A stretch of DNA of 64,000 nucleotides from Chinchilla lanigera (taxonomy: Eukaryota; Chordata; Mammalia; Rodentia; Chinchillidae), in contig NW_004955446.1 of NCBI RefSeq assembly GCF_000276665.1, positions 13,105,626-13,169,625 of the forward strand, in the 5' to 3' direction. Below, in pieces: positions 22,284 through 33,665 of this stretch (positions are counted from its first letter, which is position 1; each line of letters starts with the position of its first letter). The notes under the pieces are model-generated. The model saw only the letters and a list, made by a program, of their open reading frames with translations. It searched no databases and had not been told where the DNA came from. A program made the translations under genes and the position numbers.

Positions 22284-22976
22284 ATGAAGGACACAGGAGC
22301 CAAATAGCAGTCACAATGGAGAAAATTTCCAGACAAGAGGAAGATGGCTCTGTCACCCATTCATTCCACCTGATGGCATGGTCTCCCCGAGGCCTCACAT
22401 TCTCTCTGTCACTCCATGTGTGTCTGGACTTAAACCTCACATCATAACTTGTCTTCTTTTCTAGGCTAGAGATAACAAACTCTCTGGGGACACAAAGGAC
22501 AGAGCATCTCTGACATCCTTTGCCCTGAAGACTTGGTTAAATGGGTTAACCCCAGGTATACTGACAGACACATTGTAAGAATGCAAGAAATGCAAACTAT
22601 GATAAAATGAGATACAGTGATTAAAGATACTTAGGGAATAATACAATCCATAAAATGACAATACGGCACTCCTACTCCTTAGCATGCACATATTATTAAA
22701 AGCCACACCCAATTCTATGAAGAGTCCAGTGAAGTGGGAACCTTGCTGGATGTTTCAGCTAGGCTTTACGTGCAATGCTCAGGTTAAACACAGATGAATT
22801 TCTGAATGGTTCCTTCCCATGGTTCCTTGGGACGGAATTCATGATGTCCTCCGCTGACTCCATCACTTCCTGGGAACTTCGGGAAATTGCCTGACCTCAT
22901 GTGTCTCTGATATCACTTCTTGATTTCCTAAACAGAGGAGCCCCACATGCTTTGATTGGCTTTATTTTACTGTCTT
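22284..22976. other. Intergenic DNA, no firm feature
   Basis: Nothing recognised. Confidence 0.35.
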
Positions 22977-23113
22977 TAACCTGCTTGGGGGGCTGGGGAT
23001 TTAGCTCAGCGGCAAAAGCGCCTGCCTGGCAAGCGCAAGGTCATGAGTTTGGTTCCCGGTACTGGAGAAAAACCAAAAAAGAAAAAGAAATAAAATAAAA
23101 TAAACTGCTTGGG
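22977..23113 (+). mobile_element. ID-like SINE with target duplication
   Basis: A full-length ID with a tail of mixed A runs. A 13-bp duplication with one mismatch flanks it (taacctgcttggg at 22977-22989 and taaactgcttggg at 23101-23113). Confidence 0.95.
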
Positions 23114-24449
23114 CTAGAGTTGTCTCAGCTGTTTATTTTTCCTTTATTTTCTTTTTATGTCAACTCTTTTAACTCCCCTATTTTGTTTCATTTATGATAA
23201 TACAGATGCTAAACAAATTGGTTATTTTTTTCTTTCTTTTTACAGCTATAACGATTAGTAGCACAAGAAGATTAGAAAAGCCTGGGACAGTAACACTTTA
23301 TGTGACAAACTGTGTGGAATTTTTCTTTACATCCTTCATATTTTAAGGCTCTGAACATCTTTATGAACATCTTTTACTTCAACCAATGGGATCTTTGGTC
23401 AATTCATTGACAGTGTTTTCATTAGATTGGATTTGTTTCATTCAGTTAATAGTATTAATAACTCTACTTCACCATATACTTTTACATGTGTGGATTATGT
23501 CAGCCACTTTGAGATCGATGAGCTTTTATACAAGGGCTTTACATGTCAGAATTTGAAATACATTAAAACAGAAACATTACTTTTATCTCATTAATTGTTT
23601 TAGATAATACAGTAAATGTCTACAGCTGTACCACCCTGAATGCACCTGATCTTGTCAGGTAATACAGTAAATGAATAGCTTGTTAAAGAAAAGATTCTAC
23701 TTAAAAGTAGCTGAAGTACTGAATGCTTTCTAAGTTAACAAACACTAATGCTTAACACCTTAAGAATCAATGGGTTATCAGTAAGGATATAAGGATTCCT
23801 TTGAGGTGCAGTAATCCCCCATATTTTAAAAAACCACTCAAGCCTGGGTTTTATGAAAGCAGATGCTAAGACAAAATCTGGGGCATAAATTGGTTTTGGA
23901 TCAACACCTGTGCAAGGAAGAGGAGGAAGAAAGGCTGGGCAGAGGGAGACCAGGCCTGACAGCCTCAGCCAATCCACTGGAGGACTCTGGAGCAAGTATT
24001 TCCTGTCACAGTCGGAAGACATGGTGGGTCCTTTATACGCATTTCACTCAGCACCAGTCAGGGTGCTCATAAGCCAGCAAGGTGCTCTGCAGCTCAGGTG
24101 TATTCCAAAGCTGCAGACAGTTGAAGAACAGTCGGGTATCACATTTCCTGCACCTTGATAGCAAGTCCTCCCTTAAAGGGGATCTGGTTGACATTTCTCC
24201 ATGTCTGTCACTTTAGCATTTAGGAAATAGCGTTCTAGAGCACCAGCCCCTGCAAGGTGTCCTGACAGTGTCTTGAATGTATTTGTCTGTGCAATATCTT
24301 TACATTTCTCTGTCATGGAAGTCAGACCACACACATGAGCATGCTAATATTTCTAAGACAGCAGTCATCAAAATAGTTTGACATTATTGAATCCACTAGT
24401 TACCACTAACCACAGGACAATTTGGGAGAAACTAGTGCATTTCTTCTAT
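23114..24449. other. Intergenic DNA, no firm feature
   Basis: No gene. ORFs of up to 95 codons around 23735-24160 on both strands have no domain. Confidence 0.35.
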
Positions 24450-24548
24450 GATTTTTTTTTTTTTTTTTTTTGGTACCAGGAATCAAACTCAGGACCTTGC
24501 GCTTTCCAGGTAGCTGCTTACACCACTGAGCTATATCCCCAGCCCCTA
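24450..24548 (-). mobile_element. ID-like SINE
   Basis: A minus-strand ID: a long T run (24451-24471), then ggtaccaggaatcaaactca, a gcgctttccaggtagctgc segment and gagctatatccccagcccc. Confidence 0.93.
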
Positions 24549-26572
24549 ATGGGATTTCTTGAAATTGTACTGTACAAGAAAAAATTCTATCCCGTACAAT
24601 GGGCTGAGTATGTAGGCTGTCTGGGAAGAGGAATTTCTAACAAGGGAAACAATACCTTGTTTAGGAAAAAAGTAAAACTTTGGCTAACTTTCTCTAAATT
24701 TCTAAAGAGAAGTATGGCTTATATGCTTTTCAGTCTTAATTGCTTTTAAGTAAAGTGGTAGTACAAGGGAACAAGTTGTCTAATAGTCACTTTCTATAGC
24801 TAATCACCTTTATTATAGCCATGGCTTAAACGTTAGAGCTCAGGAAGAAAGGGCCCATGGAAATAAGCCTCACACACACTACAGCTTCCCGAGCCTGCAT
24901 AAATGAACAATTCAACATAGGATATTCATATAGGGTACCCACAGCTTTCGGTTTAAGGCTCAGAGGGGGCTTGAGCTCTAGGAGACTATTTATTCAGCTT
25001 GCTGGAGACTGATTCCTTTTGTGCTATTGATCTATATTTGGAGAGTACTAAAAGCAGCAAAGAATAGAATTCAAGAAAGAGAGACAGAGGGTATGACTTT
25101 CAGTGTAAGAAAATTACTTAAGGTACAGTAGTTTTCTGATTGTAACTCAAACGTCCCAAACCTCCTGTATTCAAGCCCCATTCCCAGCTGGTCTCATTTG
25201 GCCGGCTCCCCAGTGTCCACCTGCCCACATGGAACTTGAGTCTCAGGCAAACCCAATATTTCTCGAGCCGTCTAGAAATAACCTTAGTGACACAGTGAGA
25301 CGAAGCTCAGGTTTCCTCCTGATATTATCCTCTGCCCTTCCTGTTGTGTCTGCAGCCTCTGGACTTCAGGGAGGCTTCCCACTACCAGAGCACTCCTGGT
25401 CCCGGAGCTGAAAATGCCTCCATGGGTAGAAAGACCCACTGGCTTCCAGACTTATTTCTGCCCAGACATGACACACAGCAAAGCACAGAAGCATAGACTC
25501 CAGTTATTTAGAGTTGCACACTTGGCCCTCTAAACCTGGAGAATGCCCTGCTTCACACCCAAGTTTTAATAGCTCTTTCATTTTCTGATTAACAGCCCTT
25601 TAATACAGGAGAAAGATCTAGTCTCTGACTTTGGGCTAGAAAACTGAGAAACAGAAAAAGGCAAGTCTGAGCCCTATCACACTTTTGCCTCCACCAAGAA
25701 ATTTCTTTCTTTCTTTCCTTATGTAAATCATTTGTGTCATTTGAGGCTTTGGGGCCACACTAACACACATCGGAGAAGTGATACCTTTCCCTTGTGGTAT
25801 GAAAGGGCGTTACTTCTCAGTGGGAAAGGAAATTGAGTTTTTCTTTTCCTATCCAAAGACTCAAAGAAGTTTCCAATAACACTGGGAGGAGAGGTGGCTC
25901 TTTTGTGGGCATGGCAGTCCCATCTTTCTGTTGCTATCATCTTGTTGCAGTCTGCTGATTCTAACCGGTAGAAAATTTGCAGATGATAGCCAAGTGCTTT
26001 CTGGAGAGATTATAAACTCATACAGGGACAGCAACTCAAAATTCCTTTTTTGGATCTTTCCTATCTTATAACCATGAGGAGGGGCTTTTTGGGAAAAGTG
26101 GGTGGGAAAAATAATTTTTAATGTTTCAAAGATTTTAAAGTCACAGCAATAGAAAAAAAATATCTGTTTATGATTCTCAGGCAGAAGATGGTAAGTCACA
26201 TTAACAGGGCCCAGGCTAGAAATCAACTGCAGACAATTCCCTTAAGTCCTAGAGGGTTCCTATTTCCCTGTAGAGTACCTAAGGGTGTTCTCTGGGACTG
26301 GGCTGTATGCAGGACTGACTGGGCATGCAATGGGTGAACACCCCACTATCTACCTTCAACCAGAGTGGGGCAAGAGTTTCTAGATAAATATCCCAATTTG
26401 TTCATCTCTCAAAGGGACAATTCTGAGATGTGATAGGCAGTGTTTTTCAGAGTCCCCCAGCAGGATTATACCTATTGCCCATGTTAATAACTTGCTCACT
26501 AATCAATCTTAATTTTTAAATTTTCCTCCCTCACATTTTTCCTGGCATGTCCCCACAAATAACCCTGCAAGT
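24549..26572. other. Intergenic DNA, no firm feature
   Basis: About 2 kb with no gene or confident repeat. Minus-strand ORFs at 25737-26226 lack domains. Confidence 0.35.
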
Positions 26573-26625
26573 AGGGCTGGGCATAAAGCTTAATGGCGCA
26601 GCGCCTGCCTGGCAAGCGCGAAGTG
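26573..26625 (+). mobile_element. 3'-truncated ID-like SINE
   Basis: Only the 5' half of an ID is present (agggctgggcataaagctta, then gcgcctgcctggcaagcgcg); the B box and tail are missing. L1-type insertion normally loses 5' sequence, so the 3' loss points to a later deletion. Confidence 0.75.
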
Positions 26626-27592
26626 TCCAAGGCCTTCATAGGTCAAGAGAAAATAGGTGGATTGGTTGAGAACAGCCTGCAGTTGTTAGTAATGGGAAAA
26701 GGTTAGACTTAGAAAGTGTCTCCAAAGGGAGGGAGGTTGTTAGATCCACTTTGATTAAGCAATAGAAGCCTGGAGGGGAGGGCAAGAAGGAGACTAGACC
26801 TTGTGCTAGTCCTCATTGGTGACTTCACCCTGGCTAATGTCTAACAGTTTAAGGGCAATCGCTCAACTTCTCTGGAAAATATAGAAAAAGCACCAATCAT
26901 ACATAGAGAGAAAGGAGAACAAGGTTTTGCCAACCTTCAGCAGAAGCAGCGTAAGAGGAAGCATAGAAGGAGGTCTGACAGACAGGCCATACTGGAGTGA
27001 ACTTGGCAGTGCATTTATAGGCACTGTGGAAACTCGTATTGCCTGCCAGAGCAGGCTGTGAACTCTCACTGCCAAAGCTGGTGCAGAGGAACCAGTCAAA
27101 TAAAGCAGGATTGGAGATTGGTGGGAAGCTGTTCAATATTTTCAACGCAGTGGTTAAAATCATCCATAAAAGGAAGTGATATGGATAAGGTGCAGAAATC
27201 TGAAAATACACATAACTGAGCTTCCCACTCGATCATTGGGGAAATGATCTTCACTGGGGAAAAAACTGTGGGTTCAGTATTTTGCCACCAGAATTGTGAA
27301 GATAGGCATAAGAAATTCAGCTCTGATGAACACTTTTAATTATAAGGAATCAGAGAGTAGACGGGCACATCTAGAAAAGAATCCAGGGCTTCAAACAGAC
27401 AGTGTTGCTACTACATTTGCAAGGGCAGTAGAAGCTACAGCCTGGGCCCTACTGATGGCCCCAGGGCCTGACAGCCTAAGAAAGAGGTCATACAGTCTTG
27501 AAAAGGGAAAGCTGAAGATCCAGTGCAGTAAACATGGCACAGTGAGCTGTCACTGAGAGCAAAAATATTATGAGGAAAATTGAATATTGCTC
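26626..27592. other. Intergenic DNA, no firm feature
   Basis: Nothing recognised. Confidence 0.35.
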
Positions 27593-27724
27593 CTCCAAAT
27601 GATTTATTTATTTTTTTGTTTTTTGGGGTTTTTTTGTAGCAGAAATCAAACTTAGGACCTGGTGCTTGCCAGGCAGGCACTTATGCCACTGAGCTATATC
27701 CCTGGCCCTGCTCCAAATGATTTA
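27593..27724 (-). mobile_element. ID-like SINE with 14-bp target duplication
   Basis: A minus-strand ID ending in gagctatatccctggccctg. A perfect duplication ctccaaatgattta flanks it (27593-27606 and 27711-27724). Confidence 0.94.
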
Positions 27725-29570
27725 AAAGCTGAAATTTCAGTAGTCATAGAGAATACCAGGTAGAGTCAATGTATAACCACTTGCTAAATTTTAAATACGT
27801 TTCTAAAATAGATACCTGTTGTTTTGTCTCCCTTGTGAGCTTTGAGGGCCCTGGGGCTGGCAAAAATTTCTGTTTGCCCTCTTGGTCAGGGAGCTAATCA
27901 ATAAGAATTACATCAGCAGGCTTCCAAGGTTCTGGCTTCCATCTAGGTTCAGTCAGTAGAAGGTCCTGGAAGGAGACGAGAGAGGGAAAAAGGAGGAAGA
28001 TGGGGGAATCTGCCTGGTCTTGTACACTGGAATAGTGACAGCTCTGTTGCTGCCAGCCCTGGATTTCTCCCCTAGCCCTCGTGGTTCTTCAATATCCCAT
28101 ACCCTCTTTTATACTTGGTCCAACCTGAATATAATATCTTTTTCCTGTGCCCTGTGCAGTGAGCTAGCTATAGGGTGGCTACAGGAGTAGGTGCAGGGTA
28201 AAAAGAAGGGTCATCTTGCTGACACCTGGGCTTTTCATAGACTTTAGAAAGAAGCATTATGCCAAGCCCAAGGGTCTCAAATGAGGGTTTAGAACAGGGC
28301 CCAACACAGCATCTTTAACAAGAACTTTCCTTCAGAGATATGCAGAAAGGAGGAGCAAGAGAAATGTCCAAACCTGAGGATGGGCAGGCAGATGAGAATA
28401 TGGAATCAACCCATTCATATGGCCAGTGGTCAACTCCAAACATGCTGTTCGTTTTCATCCGACAAAAGCCATTGCTTTCCTGCCCTATACCTCCTGTCCT
28501 GAGTTCTCCAGGATCAAGAGAATCCACGAAGGACTCAGTGCATGAGTGGAAGGTCAGCTTCCCGTGGAGAGGTCTAGAAATTCCCCAAGAAGTTGAACTC
28601 ACTCGTGTGGTTCTTAGAGAATCTTGGAAAGCCTACAGCCACAAAATGAGTGCAGGGGTCCATCCCGAAGTAAAGTGGACTGGGTAGAGACAATCGAGCT
28701 ACGTGCCCTCTGAGAAGAGACCCACAAGGAGGTAGGGCACACCACAGGGACAATAAATTGGTGAGAAGAGCACACAAAAGCAGGAGCTGAGGTTGGCTGT
28801 GAGCGCTGTCTGTCCACTCCCTGGGTACACACTTACATGGGTGGATTGTGCAAAGGGAAGGGTGGTCCTGAAAGAGATTCATAGCTCCCAGTACAGGGAC
28901 CCACGGAGGACAGACAAAGGCAGTGGTGGACTCAGTCTGGCATCTGGCACCCAGCTGAGCCACACAGACCAGTCTGAGCTCCATGGAGACAGTAACATTT
29001 GGCCCATTTCTTCTCCCATGAAGACTGAGGGTATAGTTTTGTCTTTGACCTCGTGAAGCTCCTACTGCCAAAGGCTTGGTGCCCAGGGCAGGAGAGAAGT
29101 CCCCAGGAGGAGACAAGTGACCATGGGCCAAACATGATTCCTCAAAAGGCCTAGTGGCCACAGGCTGATTTGTAAGTAAATGAGACACTTGCTAAGGTTC
29201 CCTAGGAAGATGTAGCCCAGAGGGGCTTGTAGGGGAATAAAGGCTCTCTCCAGTGAACAGGTGGGAGAAACAAGCCAACAGATGCTGCATAAACACTAAG
29301 GAGACCTGTCCCCGCAGGCCGGCCGTACACACAGAAGTGCGGAGGGAAAGGGGTGGTTTGTGGCAGCCTATCCGGTACATGGGCGCAGAGAGAAAAGAAG
29401 AAAGGTGTTACGGCTAAGAAACACATACTAACAAATCATTCATTTAAATCCTTTTCAGCACTATCCAAAGGATACACTGGTGTACAGGTCAAGGAAAGAA
29501 ACAAAATGTAAACAAAAGCCCCTTGATGGGTTACTCAGACGGCGGCAGATTTCCTAGGGTTCTCATTAAA
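27725..29570. other. Unassigned, GC-richer stretch with a 204-codon ORF
   Basis: The region 28300-29400 is richer in GC than its neighbours and holds open frames on both strands, the longest 204 codons at 28574-29188 on the minus strand. The translation has no known domain and several overlapping frames are equally open, as in non-coding GC-rich DNA. No repeat family was recognised. Confidence 0.3.
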
Positions 29571-29681
29571 AGAATCTCATCAAAAGCGCCTGCCTGGCAA
29601 GTGCAAGGTCGTGAGTTCGGTTCCCGGTACCGGAGAAAAACCGAAAACCAAAAAAAAAAAAAAAAGAGAATCTCATCAAAA
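29571..29681 (+). mobile_element. 5'-truncated ID-like SINE with target duplication
   Basis: The element starts at gcgcctgcctggcaagtgc, so the A box is absent; the B-box half and poly(A) are present. A perfect 15-bp duplication agaatctcatcaaaa flanks it (29571-29585 and 29667-29681). It arrived already truncated. Confidence 0.94.
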
Positions 29682-30037
29682 CCTTCAGCTATCCCAGCTC
29701 CAGCTTGCAGGCACAGAGCTCCCCCGAGCACTGGCCAGTTATAAAGAAGCAGCCCAAGAAACTGCTATCTTGTAACTGCTGTAAACACAAGGTTTTTGTT
29801 TGTTTGCTTGTTTTCTGGAAACATCACTGCATGTTTCTACCAAGAAGATAGGAACTACAACCGACTCTCTAATCAAAAGTTTACCATCGTGCTGTTTTTT
29901 AGCGTGTCTTGTATTACGGTTCCGTGTTTTAGTACATCTCGTTTGGAGTTCTGAGCAGGAACGGTGTCTGCGGAAAGGCTGAAGATAGAAGTGAACAGCA
30001 CCTAACTTCCGAGAGCCCATCTGTGCAGCTCTTCGTT
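29682..30037. other. Intergenic DNA, no firm feature
   Basis: Nothing recognised. Confidence 0.35.
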
Positions 30038-30175
30038 TACCAATCTTATTTAGTCTTCACAATAAGCCTAACCATATTGTAACTGAGCCCATTTTCTAGA
30101 TTAGAAAATCAAGGCCCAGAGAACTCAAATAGCTAGCCTGTAGACAGGAAGCCGGAGCACAAAGAGTGGAGCCCT
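30038..30175 (-). mobile_element. MIR SINE
   Basis: The minus-strand MIR order is clear: tagtcttcacaataagccta, gagcccattttctagatta, aaatcaaggcccagagaact and agctagcctgtagacaggaa. Confidence 0.7.
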
Positions 30176-30225
30176 GGGTCCAAGCTTTTAATCAGTGAGG
30201 TGCAGAGGTGGAGATCGTGCCCCCA

Positions 30226-30597
30226 GCCCCCGCCCACCTTGTGTAAGATTAGAGGACTATGCCTGGAAGTGCCCTGATAACAAAGAGAAATGCCAGGCAT
30301 CTAGCACATGCATTATTTCATGGAAAGTTTTGGGTAAAATGAGTGAATATAAGTTTAAGATGCACGCATAGAACCCATTTTCTTATGGCAAGAACTGGTT
30401 TGAAATATTTTACTAGAGACCTTGTCGTTGCAAACCAGTTCTTCCCATAAGAAAATTGGTTTGATGTGTGCATTTAAACTGACATGGTTATTTGATCTCC
30501 AAATTTTCCATGAAATGTATGTGCCAGGGGCCTGGCATTTTCCTCCATTACCACAACATTTCCGTGCATAGTCCTCTAATCTCATGCAGGGCGGGTA
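30226..30597. repeat. Long imperfect palindrome (inverted repeat)
   Basis: The left arm (about 30226-30402) and the reverse complement of the right arm (about 30431-30597) align along almost their whole length, separated by a 28-base spacer. The outer ends share agattagaggactatgc exactly; the middle shares aaatgccaggc and ttcatggaaa; the inner ends share ttttcttatgg and aagaactggtttg. A transcript of either strand could fold into a hairpin of about 165 base pairs with bulges. I do not recognise the arms as any repeat family. Confidence 0.88.
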
Positions 30598-31987
30598 GAA
30601 GTGTAGAGGTTACACGACAAGCCAGGAAAGGAAAACCCACCAAAGCAAGCGCCACTGAGGGCTTGTCATTTCCATTCTAAGTGCATTTGAATGTCATGTC
30701 ACTGCTTTTATCTTGGACAAAATATATTTGTCATAACACGGACTATCATGTGAGTTAAAGAAGGAGAAAGCACAAAGAAAGCACATGAAAATTAGTAAGA
30801 CCGTGGTAGTGTCAGAAGTGTGCTGAGATATAGTGAATAAAATTGAAACCATCTCCCCTTTTAATTAAAAAAAACTAAGAGAAATGAGATAAGAATCATA
30901 GGTACTTTATAGATGTAAAGGTAATGTACCCACGTTTATTATCAACAGCAGTAAACACTTCTTCAGGGCAACAGTATTGTTTTCTCACAATTAAGGGAGA
31001 AATTGGAACTGCTCTTGTCTTCCAGACGTGACAGAAGCAAACAAAGGATGCTTGTGTCTAGTGCCCTGGATCGTTTTCCTGCACTCCAGCTTTAACTTTT
31101 CATGTTCTCTCTTGAATCTTTCACCCTGAGCTTCCGCCTTAGCTGTCCCCTAAGTTCTCCTCCGCTTGTGCTCCTTCCCCCTGCTTCAAGCGCATCATCA
31201 GGAATTGGTGAAAACTTAAAATCTGCCTTCTTCTTGCCATCTCATTCACAGCAAATGGTAGACTGAGGAATGAAACAATAAATCACTTATAAACAATTAG
31301 AGACCAAAATTAATAGCATTTTAAACTACAAATCACCATCAGATTAATACCCAGTACGTACAGATGGCATCTAGACTAGTAAGGAAACCATATATAATTT
31401 TTCCTGATTACTTAAATACAAAGATTTTATTATTTCCTATCCCAAGGCTTAGAAGAATTTCTCTTCACTGGATTTCAGCAGCAGTACCTGTAATAAGCAA
31501 ATTCCTCCGTTCTTGAGGTCACTAAAAATCCAGTCTTGAGAGAGGCAGTCCTGCATTTGGAGACACAAATTCTGTCCTATGACTGACGCCAGAGCCTTCA
31601 GGAAAGCCACCGAGGAAACACCATCTATCTTCAGATGATAAAAACTGACATGGCTTGGTGAATGGATTACTGCTGATTCTCAAAGCGAAAGGTCTGATGA
31701 GAGCTCATAACAAGAATAATCCAAAAGAGAGGGAAATGTGGTTGTTTTTGTGGTGTGCAAGATACAGATAACAAAGCTGTTCCAAAAATGGTTTTAGGAA
31801 AAAAAAAAGTCTTTAAGGACTATCACTAGCTAATTCTCAAGGTCAATATATGCTTCATCTGATGAAAACATGGATGAATAAAATTGTTACATATAACAGT
31901 CTTGAATCATGGTATACATACTATGCCAAGGACGTATCAAGCATATCTTAAGACTGCACAAAAGATTATTATTAAGAGTATCAAGTA
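30598..31987. other. Intergenic DNA, no firm feature
   Basis: Nothing recognised. Confidence 0.35.
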
Positions 31988-32083
31988 AGGGCTGAGGATA
32001 CAGCTCAGAGAATATCCTGAGTGTTCAATTGCTAGTACAAATACACAAGCGTACACGCGCACACACACACACACACACACCCT
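31988..32083 (+). mobile_element. Degenerate ID-like SINE with (CA)n tail
   Basis: It contains agggctgaggatacagctca and gttcaattgctagtacaa, an eroded ID body, followed by acacaagcgtacacgcg and a CA run (about 32058-32081). The assignment of the body is tentative. Confidence 0.5.
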
Positions 32084-32621
32084 GAACCCAAATAATTACT
32101 TGCCAAGAAGATGCTAGTTTGAAATAAAGGAGATTGTGACAAAGTTTTAAGTAATAAATAAAATGAGAGATATTTGTCTTCTAGTGATGTTGACATCATC
32201 AGGCAAAAAAACCACATTTCTTATTAATATGAGCAACTACCAGGATCATTTCATATTATCTCAGTGCTTTTCATGGGGTTTAAACATATTGAAAAGGAGA
32301 GTATTGCAAAATCTCCACGCCATTCCAATGAGATGCCAACTTTCTAAAATATTATATTGATGACATTTTATCTACCTAGATTTAACAGATTAATCTATTA
32401 GATTGATGACATTTACCTATACAAATTAGACCAACCTGAAAAGAAAAGCATGATCTTTTCCTGTAGAAGATGAATGAATACCAAAACTGAAAAACTAAGT
32501 ATTGTTCATATTGCTTAGTAAAACAAAATTTATTTTATGTGTTGTTAATATGTTGAAAACTACATACAGTATAAAGTGAACCTTCAACTCACAAGCCCTA
32601 CGTCAGAGCTCTGTTCAGCTA

Positions 32622-32635
32622 CCACCAGAGGGCAC
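32622..32635 (+). promoter_or_regulatory. CTCF-type core motif
   Basis: The sequence CCACCAGAGGGCAC fits the CTCF core consensus at every position. It lies outside recognisable repeats. It points away from the motif at 16673-16686, so the two are divergent. Confidence 0.55.
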
Positions 32636-32639
32636 CAAC

Positions 32640-33204
32640 ACAGAATTCAAAACAAACCCCCAGGACTTTGTCTTTCCTGATAGCTTCACTGTTGTATTTG
32701 TCTTACTGAATTCTAAGTTGTTAGTAACAAAGGAATGTACATAGCTATGGATGGTGGATTTGTTCCCTGGGTCTGGTTGCCTTCCAGCTTCTTGGATATT
32801 ATGCAGGGGATTTCTAGCAGGGTTGGAGATGCAGAAGATAACATCAGAACACTTCTCTTAGGCAACGTTAAACTAGGCTCTTCACCTCAGTTTTCATTCC
32901 CCTTCAATAGCTTTTCAAATATTTTATTATAGAATAGCAAATTAGATGATAATGCCCATCTATCCACTCATCCTAAGATTTTAATAAGAGATACAAATAT
33001 TTGCTTCAGAGATTTTTAAGAAGTAGATGTTATAGATAGAATTGAAGCCTCTTAGAACTCTTTCCCAGTTGCATTTGATCCCTTTCTTCTCCCACTTTAA
33101 CAATTTCAGAATAAAATACCATTGAGGAACTGATATGAGTCCTTCCTACCCAATGTGTAATACCCATACTATACATAAGGAGACACTATTCATAGCCTTC
33201 TGTA
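32640..33204. other. Intergenic DNA, no firm feature
   Basis: Nothing recognised. Confidence 0.35.
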
Positions 33205-33665
33205 ACTGCTTTGCGAATCTGTAGGTTTAGCATCCATGGACTCAACCAATCACAGGTTAAAAATGTTTGAGATGAGCTGAGCATGGTGACATACACCTGT
33301 GATCCCAGCATCTAGTGGCCTGAGACAGGAGGATCACTGTGAGTTGAAGGCCAGCCTGGACTACATAGTGAGTTAAAGGCCAGCCTGAACTACATAGAGA
33401 GATCTCAAAAAAGCAAAACAAAATGTTTGAAAAAAATTGCATCCATGAAAAATACGTATAGACTTTAGTCTTGTCATTATTCTCTAAATAATGCAGCATA
33501 GTGACAATTTACATAGCATTTACATTGATTTAATGCACACAGGATATGATTTAAAGTACATGAGAGGATGTTATAGTTTATATGCAAATAACATGCCATG
33601 AGGGACTTCAGCATTTGCAGATTTTCATATCTGCAAGAGGTCCTGGAACCAAGAAACAAGTGTAT
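33205..33665 (+). mobile_element. Tigger/MER2-type DNA transposon, split by a SINE
   Basis: The left part (ttagcatccatggactcaac, then caatcacaggttaaaaatg) and the right part (aaattgcatccatgaaaaat, tacatagcatttacattga, gcagattttcatatctgca, gaggtcctggaaccaag) are the ends and middle of one Tigger-type non-autonomous element. The B1 at 33271-33419 sits inside it. Confidence 0.7.
33260..33430 (+). mobile_element. B1-like SINE inside the Tigger element
   Basis: A B1 body (gctgagcatggtgacataca to catagagagatctcaaaa) with the internal duplication. An 11-bp duplication aaaatgtttga flanks it (33260-33270 and 33420-33430). Confidence 0.92.

Noticed and set aside
28574..29188. 204-codon ORF on the minus strand as a gene
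   Set aside because: No recognisable domain, no convincing start context, and other frames on both strands are open over the same stretch, as in GC-rich non-coding DNA.
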